Notes: a model not told the origin generated them from the sequence alone. Shown: positions 1 through 5,867, numbered from the stretch's first letter. The stretch is DNA of 7,087 nucleotides from Gallionella sp. UBA4121 (GCA_002381565.1 DFWZ01000002.1:52846-59932), one strand, 5' to 3'. Numbers and translations: made by a program.

Positions 1-611
1 TCGCCGACGAGGATCACGTCGGGGTCTTCACGCAGCGCGGAGCGCAAGGCGTTGTTGAACGACAGGGTGTCGCGGCCTACTTCGCGCTGGTTGATCAGGC
101 ACTTCTTGGATTCGTGCACAAATTCGATCGGGTCTTCCACGGTCAGAATATGGCCCTGTTCCTTTTCGTTGACGTAATTGACCATCGCCGCCAGTGTGGT
201 GGATTTGCCTGAACCGGTAGGGCCGGTGACCAGCACCAGGCCGCGCGGAAAGCTGGCGATGTCGGTAAATATTTGCGGTGCTTTCAGATCTTCCAGGCTG
301 AATACCTTGGAAGGGATGGTACGCATGACCGCCGCCGCGCCGCGCTGCTGGATAAAGGCGTTGACGCGGAAACGCGCCAGATTGGGAACCTCGAAGGAGA
401 AGTCCACCTCCTTGTTTTCTTCGTAGAACTTGCGCTGCTCGTCGTTCATGATGTCGTATATCATCGCGTGAACTTCTTTGTGCTCCATTGCGGGCAAATT
501 GATGCGGCGCATGTCGCCATGCACGCGTATCATCGGCGGCAGGCCGGAGGAGAGGTGCAGGTCGGAAGCCTTGTTCTTGACGCCGAAGGCAAGCAGTTCG
601 GTGATATCCAT
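1..611 (-). CDS. pilT: PilT, type IV pilus retraction ATPase (N-terminal part, runs off the window)
   Basis: PilT is the cytoplasmic hexameric ATPase that depolymerises type IV pili and so powers twitching motility. The start at 611 gives MDITELLAFGVKNKASDLHL, the usual PilT N-terminus. Residues 1-100 form the PAS-like N-terminal domain. The Walker A motif GPTGSGKST lies at about residues 130-138, the Asp box (TVEDPIEF) at 157-164, and the Walker B stretch (DPDVILVGE) at 196-204, exactly where the window cuts. About 204 codons are present out of the roughly 345 usual for the family, so the His box and the C-terminal AIRNLIRE-type region lie outside. No strong ribosome binding site precedes the ATG; a GGAC about 9 bases upstream is the only candidate. 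The gene diverges from yggS across a 57-bp gap. PilU is a paralogue, but the N-terminus fits PilT better. Confidence 0.96.
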   Translation of the reverse strand, partial: MDITELLAFGVKNKASDLHLSSGLPPMIRVHGDMRRINLPAMEHKEVHAMIYDIMNDEQRKFYEENKEVDFSFEVPNLARFRVNAFIQQRGAAAVMRTIPSKVFSLEDLKAPQIFTDIASFPRGLVLVTGPTGSGKSTTLAAMVNYVNEKEQGHILTVEDPIEFVHESKKCLINQREVGRDTLSFNNALRSALREDPDVILVG

Positions 612-617
612 TATAAT
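612..617 (+). promoter_or_regulatory. Candidate -10 element for yggS operon (TATAAT)
   Basis: A perfect TATAAT sits directly beside the pilT start codon and would start RNA near 624, about 45 bases before the yggS ATG. No good -35 hexamer lies 16-18 bases upstream (the bases there read GCAAGC), and the nearest TTGACG (577-582) is 29 bases away. The promoter is therefore weak, activator-dependent or fortuitous. If it is real, its upstream part is inside pilT coding sequence. Confidence 0.25.
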
Positions 618-665
618 GTGTCCGGTATAGAGGCCATCGCAGCCTGATGAAAAAACATATAGAGG

Positions 666-695
666 ATTATGACAACAATAGCTTCCAACTTGCAA
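666..695 (-). promoter_or_regulatory. Candidate sigma70-like promoter for pilT
   Basis: Read on the minus strand, TTGCAA (690-695, 4 of 6 matches to the -35 consensus), an 18-base spacer and CATAAT (666-671, 5 of 6 to the -10 consensus) would start RNA near 659, about 47 bases before the pilT ATG. The element lies within the first codons of yggS, so the two divergent genes would share overlapping control DNA. This is a prediction from the sequence alone. Confidence 0.35.
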
Positions 696-1370
696 GCTGT
701 GCGCGCTGCAATAGTCGCAGCGGCAGTATCGGCCGGACGAGCGGCTGATGACGTCAGTCTGCTGGCTGTGAGCAAGACGTTTTCCGCCTCTGCACTGCAC
801 GAGGCATTTCAGTCCGGTCAGCGGTGTTTTGGCGAAAGTTATGTGCAGGAGGCGCTGGGAAAAATAGCGGCGTTGCATGATTTGGCGATCGACTGGCATT
901 TTATCGGGCCGATTCAAAGCAACAAGACACGATCGATTGCTGAGAACTTTGCCTGGGTGCATAGCGTCGACAGGCTGAAAATCGCCGAGCGGCTGTCAGC
1001 ACAGCGCCCCGCGCATTTGCCGCCATTGCAGCTGTGTTTGCAAGTCAATATCAGTAATGAAGCGAGCAAAAGCGGTGTGTCACCCGATGAGGTCGCTGAT
1101 TTGGCGCAAGAGATAGCAGGTCTGCCCAACCTGACTTTGCGCGGACTGATGGCGGTGCCTGCGGCAAGCTGCGAGATCGCAGTCCAGCGTGCCGCGTTTG
1201 CACGGGTAGGCGAGCTGTACCGGCAATTGAACCGGCAGGGCTTTAAGCTCGATACCTTGTCCATGGGCATGTCGCATGATTTTACTGCCGCAATTGCTGA
1301 AGGTGCGACCATGGTGCGCATCGGTTCGGCCATTTTCGGCAACCGCATTTATCAGGAAGGGATGGTATGA
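669..1370 (+). CDS. yggS: YggS/PLPBP family pyridoxal 5'-phosphate homeostasis protein
   Basis: This is a cytoplasmic single-domain PLP-binding protein with a TIM-barrel fold like the N-terminal half of alanine racemase. It has no known catalytic activity and balances PLP and amino/keto-acid pools. Visible family signatures are the PLP-lysine in LLAVSKTF (Lys36), FGESYVQE (54-61), HFIGPIQSNK (77-86), LQVNIS with the KSG that follows (124-136), LRGLM (157-161), LSMGMSHDF (197-205) and the phosphate-binding VRIGSAIFG (216-224). Its length of 233 residues is normal. The only ATG that retains the full N-terminus is 669; GAGG at 662-665 is only three bases from it, an unusually short spacing. The stop overlaps the proC start as ATGA, suggesting translational coupling. 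The yggS-proC-yggT neighbourhood is common in bacteria. Confidence 0.96.
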   Translation: MTTIASNLQAVRAAIVAAAVSAGRAADDVSLLAVSKTFSASALHEAFQSGQRCFGESYVQEALGKIAALHDLAIDWHFIGPIQSNKTRSIAENFAWVHSVDRLKIAERLSAQRPAHLPPLQLCLQVNISNEASKSGVSPDEVADLAQEIAGLPNLTLRGLMAVPAASCEIAVQRAAFARVGELYRQLNRQGFKLDTLSMGMSHDFTAAIAEGATMVRIGSAIFGNRIYQEGMV

Positions 1371-2176
1371 AGATTTGTTTTATCGGCGGCGGCAACATGG
1401 CGACCGCGCTGATCGGCGGTTTGTTGGGTCAGGGTTTTGCAGCCGCGCAGATCAGCGTGGTGGAAATCAATACGGAAAATCGCGCACGTCTGCACCGCGA
1501 TTTTGCGGTTCGGGCAGTGGACACCCTGATGGAGGGCGTGGCGGATAGCCAGGTCATCGTATTCGCGGTCAAGCCGCAACAGTTGCGTGAAGTGGTGCAA
1601 CAGCTGGCACCGCAGCTCACCGGGCAGCTCTTGATCTCCATCGCCGCAGGTATCCGTGCGGTCGATCTGGCGCGCTGGTCTGGCAGTCAGGCCGTGGTGC
1701 GCGCCATGCCCAACACCCCCGCGCTGATCCGGAGCGGCATGACGGGTCTGTATGCGCTGCCTGCGGTCAGTCGCGAGGCGAGAGAACAGGCGCAGAACAT
1801 TCTGGCGGCGGTAGGCGAGACACTGTGGTTGCAGGACGAGGCGATGTTGGATGCGGTGACGGCCATTTCCGGCAGCGGTCCGGCTTATGTGTTTTATCTG
1901 ATCGAAGCCTTGCAGCAGGCTGCAATCAAGTTGGGTTTTAGCGCAGATGATGCGCGTCGTTTGAGCGTGGCCACTTTCCTGGGCGGTAGCAAATTGGCGG
2001 CCGAAAGTTCGGAGCCCGTCAGCGTGTTGCGCGAGCGTGTCACTTCCAAGAATGGCACGACCGAACGCGCCTTGCTGAGTCTGGCCGACAATCGGGTGGC
2101 CGAGCATCTGGTGCAGGCAGCCCTGGCAGCGGATGCCCGTTCGCGTGAAATGGGCGATGAACTGGGGCGGGCATAA
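1367..2176 (+). CDS. proC: Pyrroline-5-carboxylate reductase
   Basis: ProC reduces 1-pyrroline-5-carboxylate to L-proline with NAD(P)H, the last step of proline synthesis, in the cytoplasm. The N-terminal Rossmann fold shows GGGNMA at residues 7-12, then FAVKPQ at 66-71 and MPNTPA at 114-119. The C-terminal helical dimerisation and active-site domain shows AISGSGPAY (166-174) and RVTSKNGTTERAL (224-236), the substrate loop that is usually SPGGTT or SKGGTT. Its 269 residues match the family. AGGAAGG at 1354-1360 lies six bases before the ATG. The start overlaps the yggS stop (ATGA), and the TAA shares its last A with the yggT ATG, so the three genes are very likely cotranscribed. The only oddity is Asn in place of the first loop Gly (residue 229); the gene otherwise looks intact. 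Confidence 0.97.
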   Translation: MKICFIGGGNMATALIGGLLGQGFAAAQISVVEINTENRARLHRDFAVRAVDTLMEGVADSQVIVFAVKPQQLREVVQQLAPQLTGQLLISIAAGIRAVDLARWSGSQAVVRAMPNTPALIRSGMTGLYALPAVSREAREQAQNILAAVGETLWLQDEAMLDAVTAISGSGPAYVFYLIEALQQAAIKLGFSADDARRLSVATFLGGSKLAAESSEPVSVLRERVTSKNGTTERALLSLADNRVAEHLVQAALAADARSREMGDELGRA

Positions 2177-2742
2177 TGTTGAACGAAGCGCTGTTGTTCT
2201 TGTTGAATGTCATTTTGCAATCGTTCGCGGCGATCCTGCTGTTACGTTTTCATCTGCAATGGTTGCGTGCGCCGTTGCGCAATCCGATAGGCGAATTTGT
2301 CATGGTGTTCACCGATTTTCTGGTGTTGCGCGCGCGCCGTTATATTCGCGCCCTCTGGGGGTTCGATAGCGCGACGCTGCTGGCAGCCTGGCTGGTGGAA
2401 ACCATTTATCTGGCCAGCGTGATGTGGATAGAAGGCTATACCGGCCACTTTTTCCCGCTGGCGGGTTTGCTGGTGTTGGCGTTGGTCAAACTGCTGACCA
2501 TCAGTCTGTATCTGCTGATGGGTGCCGTTTTTGCGCAGGCCATTTTGTCCTGGGTCAATCCGCACACCCCTGTTTCGTCGGTGCTCAATGCTATCACATA
2601 CCGGTTCCTGCAACCGTTGCGACGCATCGTGCCGATGCTGGGCAGTGTGGATTTGTCTTCCATGCTGCTGCTGATCATTTGTCAGCTGATGCTGATTGTG
2701 CCGGTCGGTATGCTGGAGCGTGTCGCGTCAAGGTTGTTTTAA
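2176..2742 (+). CDS. yggT: YggT family integral membrane protein
   Basis: This is a small inner-membrane protein of the YggT (YCF19-like) family. Its biochemical role is not settled; relatives have been linked to osmotic tolerance and, in plastids and some bacteria, to membrane-complex or division-related roles. The 188 residues contain two YggT repeats. The first covers about 15-80, with a hydrophobic helix at 5-28 and WGFDSATLLAAWLVE at 61-75. The second is clearer: QAILSWVNPHTP at 121-132, FLQPLRR at 144-150 and VPMLGSVDLSS at 152-162. Further hydrophobic segments are at about 94-120 and 162-182. The start shares one base with the proC stop (TAATG), and a G-rich stretch at 2164-2171 could serve as ribosome binding site. 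It belongs to the yggS-proC operon; the stop codon lies inside a perfect palindrome. Confidence 0.93.
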   Translation: MLNEALLFLLNVILQSFAAILLLRFHLQWLRAPLRNPIGEFVMVFTDFLVLRARRYIRALWGFDSATLLAAWLVETIYLASVMWIEGYTGHFFPLAGLLVLALVKLLTISLYLLMGAVFAQAILSWVNPHTPVSSVLNAITYRFLQPLRRIVPMLGSVDLSSMLLLIICQLMLIVPVGMLERVASRLF

Positions 2743-2754
2743 CATGCATGTTAA
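2739..2754. repeat. Perfect 16-bp palindrome over the yggT stop codon
   Basis: TTAACATGCATGTTAA is its own reverse complement. It contains the yggT TAA (2740-2742) and is followed at once by a second, overlapping palindrome, AAGCGCTT (2753-2760). In RNA it could form a six-pair stem with a TGCA loop; in DNA it could be a dimeric-regulator site. There is no T tract, so it is not a classical terminator. Confidence 0.6.
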
Positions 2755-2790
2755 GCGCTTATCTGTAGAGTGGTGGCTTTTCATGTCTGT

Positions 2791-2823
2791 TCCCTCACCT
2801 CAATCCTCTCCCGGGGGGCGAGG
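2791..2823. repeat. C/G-rich hairpin resembling a dispersed intergenic repeat
   Basis: CCTCTCCC (2805-2812) pairs with GGGCGAGG (2816-2823), seven of eight positions, across a GGG loop. It is preceded by TCCCTCACCTCAA. This composition (CCCTCACC..., CCTCTCCC then GGG...GAGG) resembles short palindromic intergenic repeats that are scattered in many proteobacterial genomes; that resemblance is from memory and the copy number here is unknown. It lies between yggT and yggU and lacks a T run, so termination is unlikely. Confidence 0.45.
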
Positions 2824-2856
2824 AGACGAACGTGTCGCTATGCGAGCGTCTTGTTA

Positions 2857-3147
2857 ATGGCAGGGTGGTATCGCCGCAGCGAGGACGTTATAACGTTGAC
2901 CTTGCATGTGCAGCCTGGCGCGAAGCGCAGTGAAATCACCGGATTACACGGCGATGCCCTCAAGTTGAAACTGGCGGCTCCTCCAATCGAAGGGCGCGCC
3001 AACGAGGCCTTGTTGAAGTATCTCGGCGGGTTGTTTGATGTTCCCCTGCGTCAGGTGGAACTCAAACAGGGGGCTCAATCCCGCCACAAGGTGGTGGCGG
3101 TAATCGGCAGTAAAGTAGACCCGGAAACTCTGCTGGCAGGCAAATAA
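2857..3147 (+). CDS. yggU: DUF167/YggU family protein
   Basis: This small conserved protein of the YggU (DUF167) family has unknown function; structures of relatives show a compact alpha/beta fold. From ATG 2857 it has 96 residues, the usual size. Family marks are LTLHVQPGAKRSE (13-25), LKLKLAAPPIEGRANE (35-50) and GAQSRHKVV (72-80). The reading frame stays open upstream to a GTG at 2770, but that extension (29 residues) is read through the repeat-like hairpin and does not look like family sequence. MAGWYRRSEDVITLTLHV matches the expected N-terminus, so 2857 is preferred. Only a weak GAG (2844-2846) lies upstream as a ribosome binding site. Its order after yggS-proC-yggT fits a shared operon, although the 114-bp gap with hairpins may lower its expression. 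Confidence 0.88.
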   Translation: MAGWYRRSEDVITLTLHVQPGAKRSEITGLHGDALKLKLAAPPIEGRANEALLKYLGGLFDVPLRQVELKQGAQSRHKVVAVIGSKVDPETLLAGK

Positions 3148-3159
3148 CCCTCATCTCAG

Positions 3160-3175
3160 ACCCTTATCGCAGGGT
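3160..3175. repeat. Small inverted repeat downstream of yggU
   Basis: ACCCT (3160-3164) and AGGGT (3171-3175) flank a six-base loop, 12 bases after the yggU stop. The stem is short and not followed by T residues, so it is at most a weak 3'-end or RNA-stabilising hairpin. Confidence 0.25.
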
Positions 3176-3215
3176 GCGCGGTGGCGGCTGGAAGTCGAAT
3201 TGCCATCTTTAAGGT

Positions 3216-3245
3216 AAAAAAAACCTCGGGGTACGCCGAGGTTTT
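3216..3245 (-). terminator. Rho-independent terminator, stronger for the minus strand, possibly bidirectional
   Basis: CCTCGG (3224-3229) and CCGAGG (3236-3241) form a GC-rich core with a GGTACG loop, extended by four A-T pairs on each side (3220-3245). On the minus strand the stem runs into eight U residues (A tract 3216-3223), a classical intrinsic terminator 21 bases after the stop of the TIGR02001-family gene. On the plus strand only four U follow, so it may also end the yggS-yggU transcript, less efficiently. It sits between convergent genes, as expected for a shared terminator. Confidence 0.88.
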
Positions 3246-3266
3246 GATGAGTTCAGCCAGGTTCGC

Positions 3267-4076
3267 TTAGAACATCCGAGTTACCGAGGCAATGAAGGCG
3301 CCTTTGCCAAGATTGCGGCCAAGCGCGGTGTAAGCCGCTGTCGCATTGGTTTTGCTGTAAGCCAGAGAAACTTCATACTTTTCCATAAACTCCTTGGTTA
3401 CGCTTAACTTGTAATCACTGTAACTGAAACTCTCACCGTTTGCATTGATGGCGCCCACGCCTTTATAGGTTTGTTTGCCATAATGAGCGCCAAGCGCCAC
3501 GCCTGCCGACTCGACAGGGTAAAGCGCGTTCAGTTCAAAATAGTTGGTGCCTCTTGTCTGTGGATTGGCAAAGGTATTGCCCAGGCTGTAGGAGTATTTT
3601 GCGGCAATTATTTTGTACTTCAGCTCGCCGTAAATTTCATCGGTGTCGGCCTTGGTGCCGGGGTAGTTGCCGGGGAAATTGTAACGCAAATAGCCGATGT
3701 CGTAGCCAATATTGCCGACATGGTTCTTGTAACCTGCGTAAGTATCCAGTTCATATCTGGAGTTCGGCGCACCTTCAACGCCACCGGTCTGCGTGTACAG
3801 GTTCCGAAAAATACTGACTCCGGAAGCCCATGCGCCGATGTAAAAATTGTTTTCAAACGCATAATCAACGCCGCCCTGAGGAGTTGCGCTACCGGCTGTT
3901 TGTGATATGCCGCGATAGACATAATTGCTGATCAGCGTCACGTTACCGGAAAGCCCGGTCTTTTCCGCGAGAGCGGAGGTGACTTCTTCTTCAAGCATCA
4001 CTTCTTCAGCAAAAGTCGGAGCGGCAACAATCATCGCCAAACAGGAAATGGCCAATATTTTTTTATTCAACAGCAT
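3267..4076 (-). CDS. TIGR02001/Gcw_chp family putative outer-membrane protein (TorF-type putative porin)
   Basis: This is a predicted secreted beta-barrel protein; members are called putative porins, but no substrate can be read from the sequence. From ATG 4076 it has 269 residues. A signal peptide covers about 1-23 (MLLNKKILAISCLAMIVAAP, then TFA|EE). The mature part begins the family pattern SGNVTLISNYVYRGISQT (43-60), followed by GGVDYAF, IGAWASGVSIF (80-90), YELDTYAGYK (108-117), IGYDIGYLRYNFPG (123-136), DEIYGELKY (146-154) and a C-terminal Phe (VTRMF) as in many outer-membrane barrels. An ATG at 4088 is in frame, but GGAGAAG (4080-4086) is well placed only for 4076. The gene stands alone between rng and a convergent operon, looks more A/T-rich than its neighbours and has its own candidate promoter and terminator. 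In some betaproteobacteria relatives sit beside glnK-amtB; here they do not. Confidence 0.86.
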   Translation of the reverse strand: MLLNKKILAISCLAMIVAAPTFAEEVMLEEEVTSALAEKTGLSGNVTLISNYVYRGISQTAGSATPQGGVDYAFENNFYIGAWASGVSIFRNLYTQTGGVEGAPNSRYELDTYAGYKNHVGNIGYDIGYLRYNFPGNYPGTKADTDEIYGELKYKIIAAKYSYSLGNTFANPQTRGTNYFELNALYPVESAGVALGAHYGKQTYKGVGAINANGESFSYSDYKLSVTKEFMEKYEVSLAYSKTNATAAYTALGRNLGKGAFIASVTRMF

Positions 4077-4079
4077 TTG

Positions 4080-4086
4080 CTTCTCC
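4080..4086 (-). promoter_or_regulatory. Ribosome binding site that fixes the start of the TIGR02001 gene
   Basis: On the minus strand GGAGAAG lies with its GGAG core (4083-4086) six bases before the ATG at 4076. The alternative upstream ATG (4086-4088) overlaps this site and has only T/A-rich sequence before it, so it is probably not used. Confidence 0.75.
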
Positions 4087-4248
4087 ATTAAAAACTACGA
4101 GATTAATTGAACATCCGCTTTTACACAGCGCTCATCCATAAGACGTTTGCAACTCCGGCGCTGGCTGACGGGGTGTTTTCAGGCGAGCGTGTAAGCTGGT
4201 GTTGCCCGGCATGGGGTGTCTTCGGTTACGAACAGGGGATCGTCGCCG

Positions 4249-4294
4249 GCAATACGGTTCATGCAGCGCCTGTACAGGACTGCTGTCGTATTGC
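4249..4294 (-). repeat. Long interrupted hairpin in the leader region
   Basis: GCAATACG (4249-4256) and CGTATTGC (4287-4294) are a perfect eight-base inverted repeat separated by 30 bases. Inside it CAGC (4264-4267) pairs with GCTG (4282-4285), and the palindrome CCTGTACAGG (4269-4278) forms the tip. The elements nest in order, giving one interrupted stem-loop of 46 bases. Nesting of three complementary pairs is more suggestive of structured RNA than a single repeat would be. Confidence 0.5.
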
Positions 4295-4337
4295 AGTGGG
4301 GGTATGTCTGCCGTGCGCCACGTCAGGCACCCGGCGG

Positions 4338-4366
4338 ATTCTAGCAGTGATCATTGCTTACGTAAA
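4338..4366 (-). promoter_or_regulatory. Candidate extended -10 sigma70-like promoter toward the TIGR02001 gene
   Basis: Read on the minus strand, TTTACG (4361-4366, 4 of 6), a 17-base spacer and TAGAAT (4338-4343, 5 of 6), with TGC directly before the -10 (extended -10 motif). The predicted start is near 4331. It lies just downstream of the rng stop codon, and its -35 falls within the GTAA/TTAC palindrome cluster, so binding there would be expected to affect it. Confidence 0.5.
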
Positions 4367-4391
4367 GCTTACAATTATGTAAAAATTACAT
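4356..4391. promoter_or_regulatory. Cluster of GTAA-N3-TTAC palindromes, candidate operator
   Basis: Two copies of GTAA-NNN-TTAC occur at 4362-4372 and 4379-4389, 17 bases apart. The second extends to ATGTAA-AAA-TTACAT (4377-4391) and includes the rng stop codon. A further TTAC half (4358-4361) abuts the first copy, giving TTACGTAA, and the two copies face each other as TTACAATTATGTAA (4369-4382). The array overlaps the -35 of the predicted minus-strand promoter. I do not match it to a known regulator; A/T richness alone could produce part of it. Confidence 0.4.
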
Positions 4392-5834
4392 CAGGATCAC
4401 GTCGTATTGCTCCTGATTGTACTGACTTTCTACCAGCATCGAGATTGGTTTGCCGATGAAGTCGGAGAGTCCTGCCAGGGCTTGCGATTCCTCTTCGAGA
4501 AATAAGTCGATGACTTGTTGTGAAGCCAGGATACGATATTCGCGTGCATCAAACTGACGTGCTTCGCGGACAATTTCTCGCAGTATTTCATAACACACAG
4601 TCTGTGCCGTCTTGACTTCGCCGCGTCCGCGGCAGGTAGGGCAGGGTTCGCAAAGTACGTGCGCCAGGCTCTCGCGGGTGCGCTTGCGGGTCATTTCGAC
4701 CAGCCCCAGCGGGGAGAAATTATTGACGCTGATGCGTGTATGGTCACGCGCCAGCGCTTTCTTGAATTCCTCCAGCACCGTATCGCGATGTTGCAGGTTG
4801 TCCATGTCGATGAAGTCGCAGATGATGATGCCGCCGAGATTGCGTAAACGCAGTTGACGGGCTATGACCTGAGTGGCTTCCAGGTTCGTCTTGAAGATGG
4901 TGTCATCAAAATTGCGCACGCCGACAAAGCCGCCCGTATTGACGTCCACGGTGGTCAGCGCTTCAGTCTGGTCGATGATCAGATAGCCGCCTGATTTCAG
5001 GTCTACGCGCTTGGACAGGGCGCGTTCGATTTCTTCCTCGATGTTATAGAGGTCGAACAGCGGCCTTACACCCAGGTAGTGTTCGAGCAATTGCGCAGCA
5101 TCGGCATTGTAATTTTCGGCAAATTCCAGCATTTTTTTGTGGGTGCTGCGTGAATCGACCAGAATGCGTGTGGTGTCCTGACACACAAAGTCGCGCAACA
5201 CGCGCAGGCTGATATCCAGCTCCTGATACAGCAGTTGCGGCGCACTGGCCGTTTTGGCCGCTGTTTGCAGGTTGCTCCAGAGCTTGTCCAGGTAGACGAT
5301 ATCTGTTGCAAAATGCTCATCATCCTTGGTTTCTGCCATGGTGCGGATGATGTAACCGCCCTGATGTTCGCTGGGCAAAATGGCCTGCAATTTGGCGCGC
5401 AGGGCATCACGCTGCTCGACCCCCTCGATACGTTGCGATACACCGATGCGCATTTCCTGCGGGAGGAATACCAGCAGTCGTCCGGCGAAGCTCAGTTGTG
5501 TGGTGAGACGCGCCCCCTTGCTGCCGATCGGCTCCTTGATGACCTGAACCAGCAGGTTCTGACCCTCAAACAATATTTTTTCGATGGGCTTGGCGTTCTC
5601 GTTGCTGTTTTCCCAGATGTCTGCCACATGCAGGAATGCAGAGCGCTCAAGACCGATGTCGATAAATGCTGACTGCATGCCGGGCAGGACGCGTTTGATG
5701 CGACCGAGATAAACATTGCCGGCAATCCCGCGATTGCTGCTGCGTTCGATGTGCAGATCCTGCACCACACCCAGTTGCATGACCGCGACACGGGTTTCCT
5801 GCGGGGTGACATTGATCAGTATTTCTTCGCTCAT
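4386..5834 (-). CDS. rng: Ribonuclease G (RNase E/G family endoribonuclease)
   Basis: RNase G is a cytoplasmic 5'-end-sensing endoribonuclease that matures the 5' end of 16S rRNA and cleaves some mRNAs. The 482 residues match RNase G and lack the long C-terminal scaffold of RNase E. The N-terminus (EILINVTPQETRVAV) and the S1 domain (about 37-120, starting GNVYLGRIKRVLPGMQSAF) are typical. The DNase I-like catalytic core has metal-binding Asp297 (TTVDVNTGG) and Asp340 (CDFIDM), 43 residues apart as in E. coli RNase E. The zinc-link CPTC lies at 398-401, followed by a small dimerisation domain. It starts at 5834 without a clear Shine-Dalgarno sequence, 33 bases after maf, so it probably relies on the upstream transcript. 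No intrinsic terminator follows, so read-through toward the TIGR02001 gene is possible. Confidence 0.97.
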   Translation of the reverse strand: MSEEILINVTPQETRVAVMQLGVVQDLHIERSSNRGIAGNVYLGRIKRVLPGMQSAFIDIGLERSAFLHVADIWENSNENAKPIEKILFEGQNLLVQVIKEPIGSKGARLTTQLSFAGRLLVFLPQEMRIGVSQRIEGVEQRDALRAKLQAILPSEHQGGYIIRTMAETKDDEHFATDIVYLDKLWSNLQTAAKTASAPQLLYQELDISLRVLRDFVCQDTTRILVDSRSTHKKMLEFAENYNADAAQLLEHYLGVRPLFDLYNIEEEIERALSKRVDLKSGGYLIIDQTEALTTVDVNTGGFVGVRNFDDTIFKTNLEATQVIARQLRLRNLGGIIICDFIDMDNLQHRDTVLEEFKKALARDHTRISVNNFSPLGLVEMTRKRTRESLAHVLCEPCPTCRGRGEVKTAQTVCYEILREIVREARQFDAREYRILASQQVIDLFLEEESQALAGLSDFIGKPISMLVESQYNQEQYDVILM

Positions 5835-5867
5835 GAATTTAAGGTCGTCAAAGTGATGGGTGCATCG

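Larger units (their letters stand above)
4077..4331 (-). other. Predicted long 5' leader (or small RNA) upstream of the TIGR02001 gene
   Basis: This makes up most of the only non-coding stretch above 300 bases (4077-4385). If the promoter at 4338-4366 is used, RNA starts near 4331, and about 255 bases precede the ATG at 4076. The leader holds a long hairpin (4249-4294). It also has a short ORF of 27 codons (4262 down to 4179, starting MNRIAGDDPL, with AGG six bases before its ATG) that I cannot relate to any family. I do not recognise a named riboswitch or sRNA, and I see no intrinsic terminator within it. Alternatives are read-through from rng with processing, or decayed sequence. The plus strand here also has a TTG-started 91-codon frame that looks spurious. 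Confidence 0.35.

Noticed and set aside
1352..2107. Long minus-strand open frame (251 codons) opposite proC
   Set aside because: It lies wholly antisense to a clear proC, has no recognisable motif and looks like a composition effect of a GC-rich gene (rich in Gln, His and Arg).
4107..4382. Plus-strand 91-codon frame in the intergenic region
   Set aside because: It begins with TTG after only a weak GAGA, has a patternless Cys-rich sequence and would run antisense across the predicted leader and promoter.
4077..4385. Sigma54 (-24/-12) promoter before the TIGR02001 gene, suggested by its possible link to nitrogen genes
   Set aside because: I looked for TGGC-N8-TGC-type spacing on both strands and found no convincing match.
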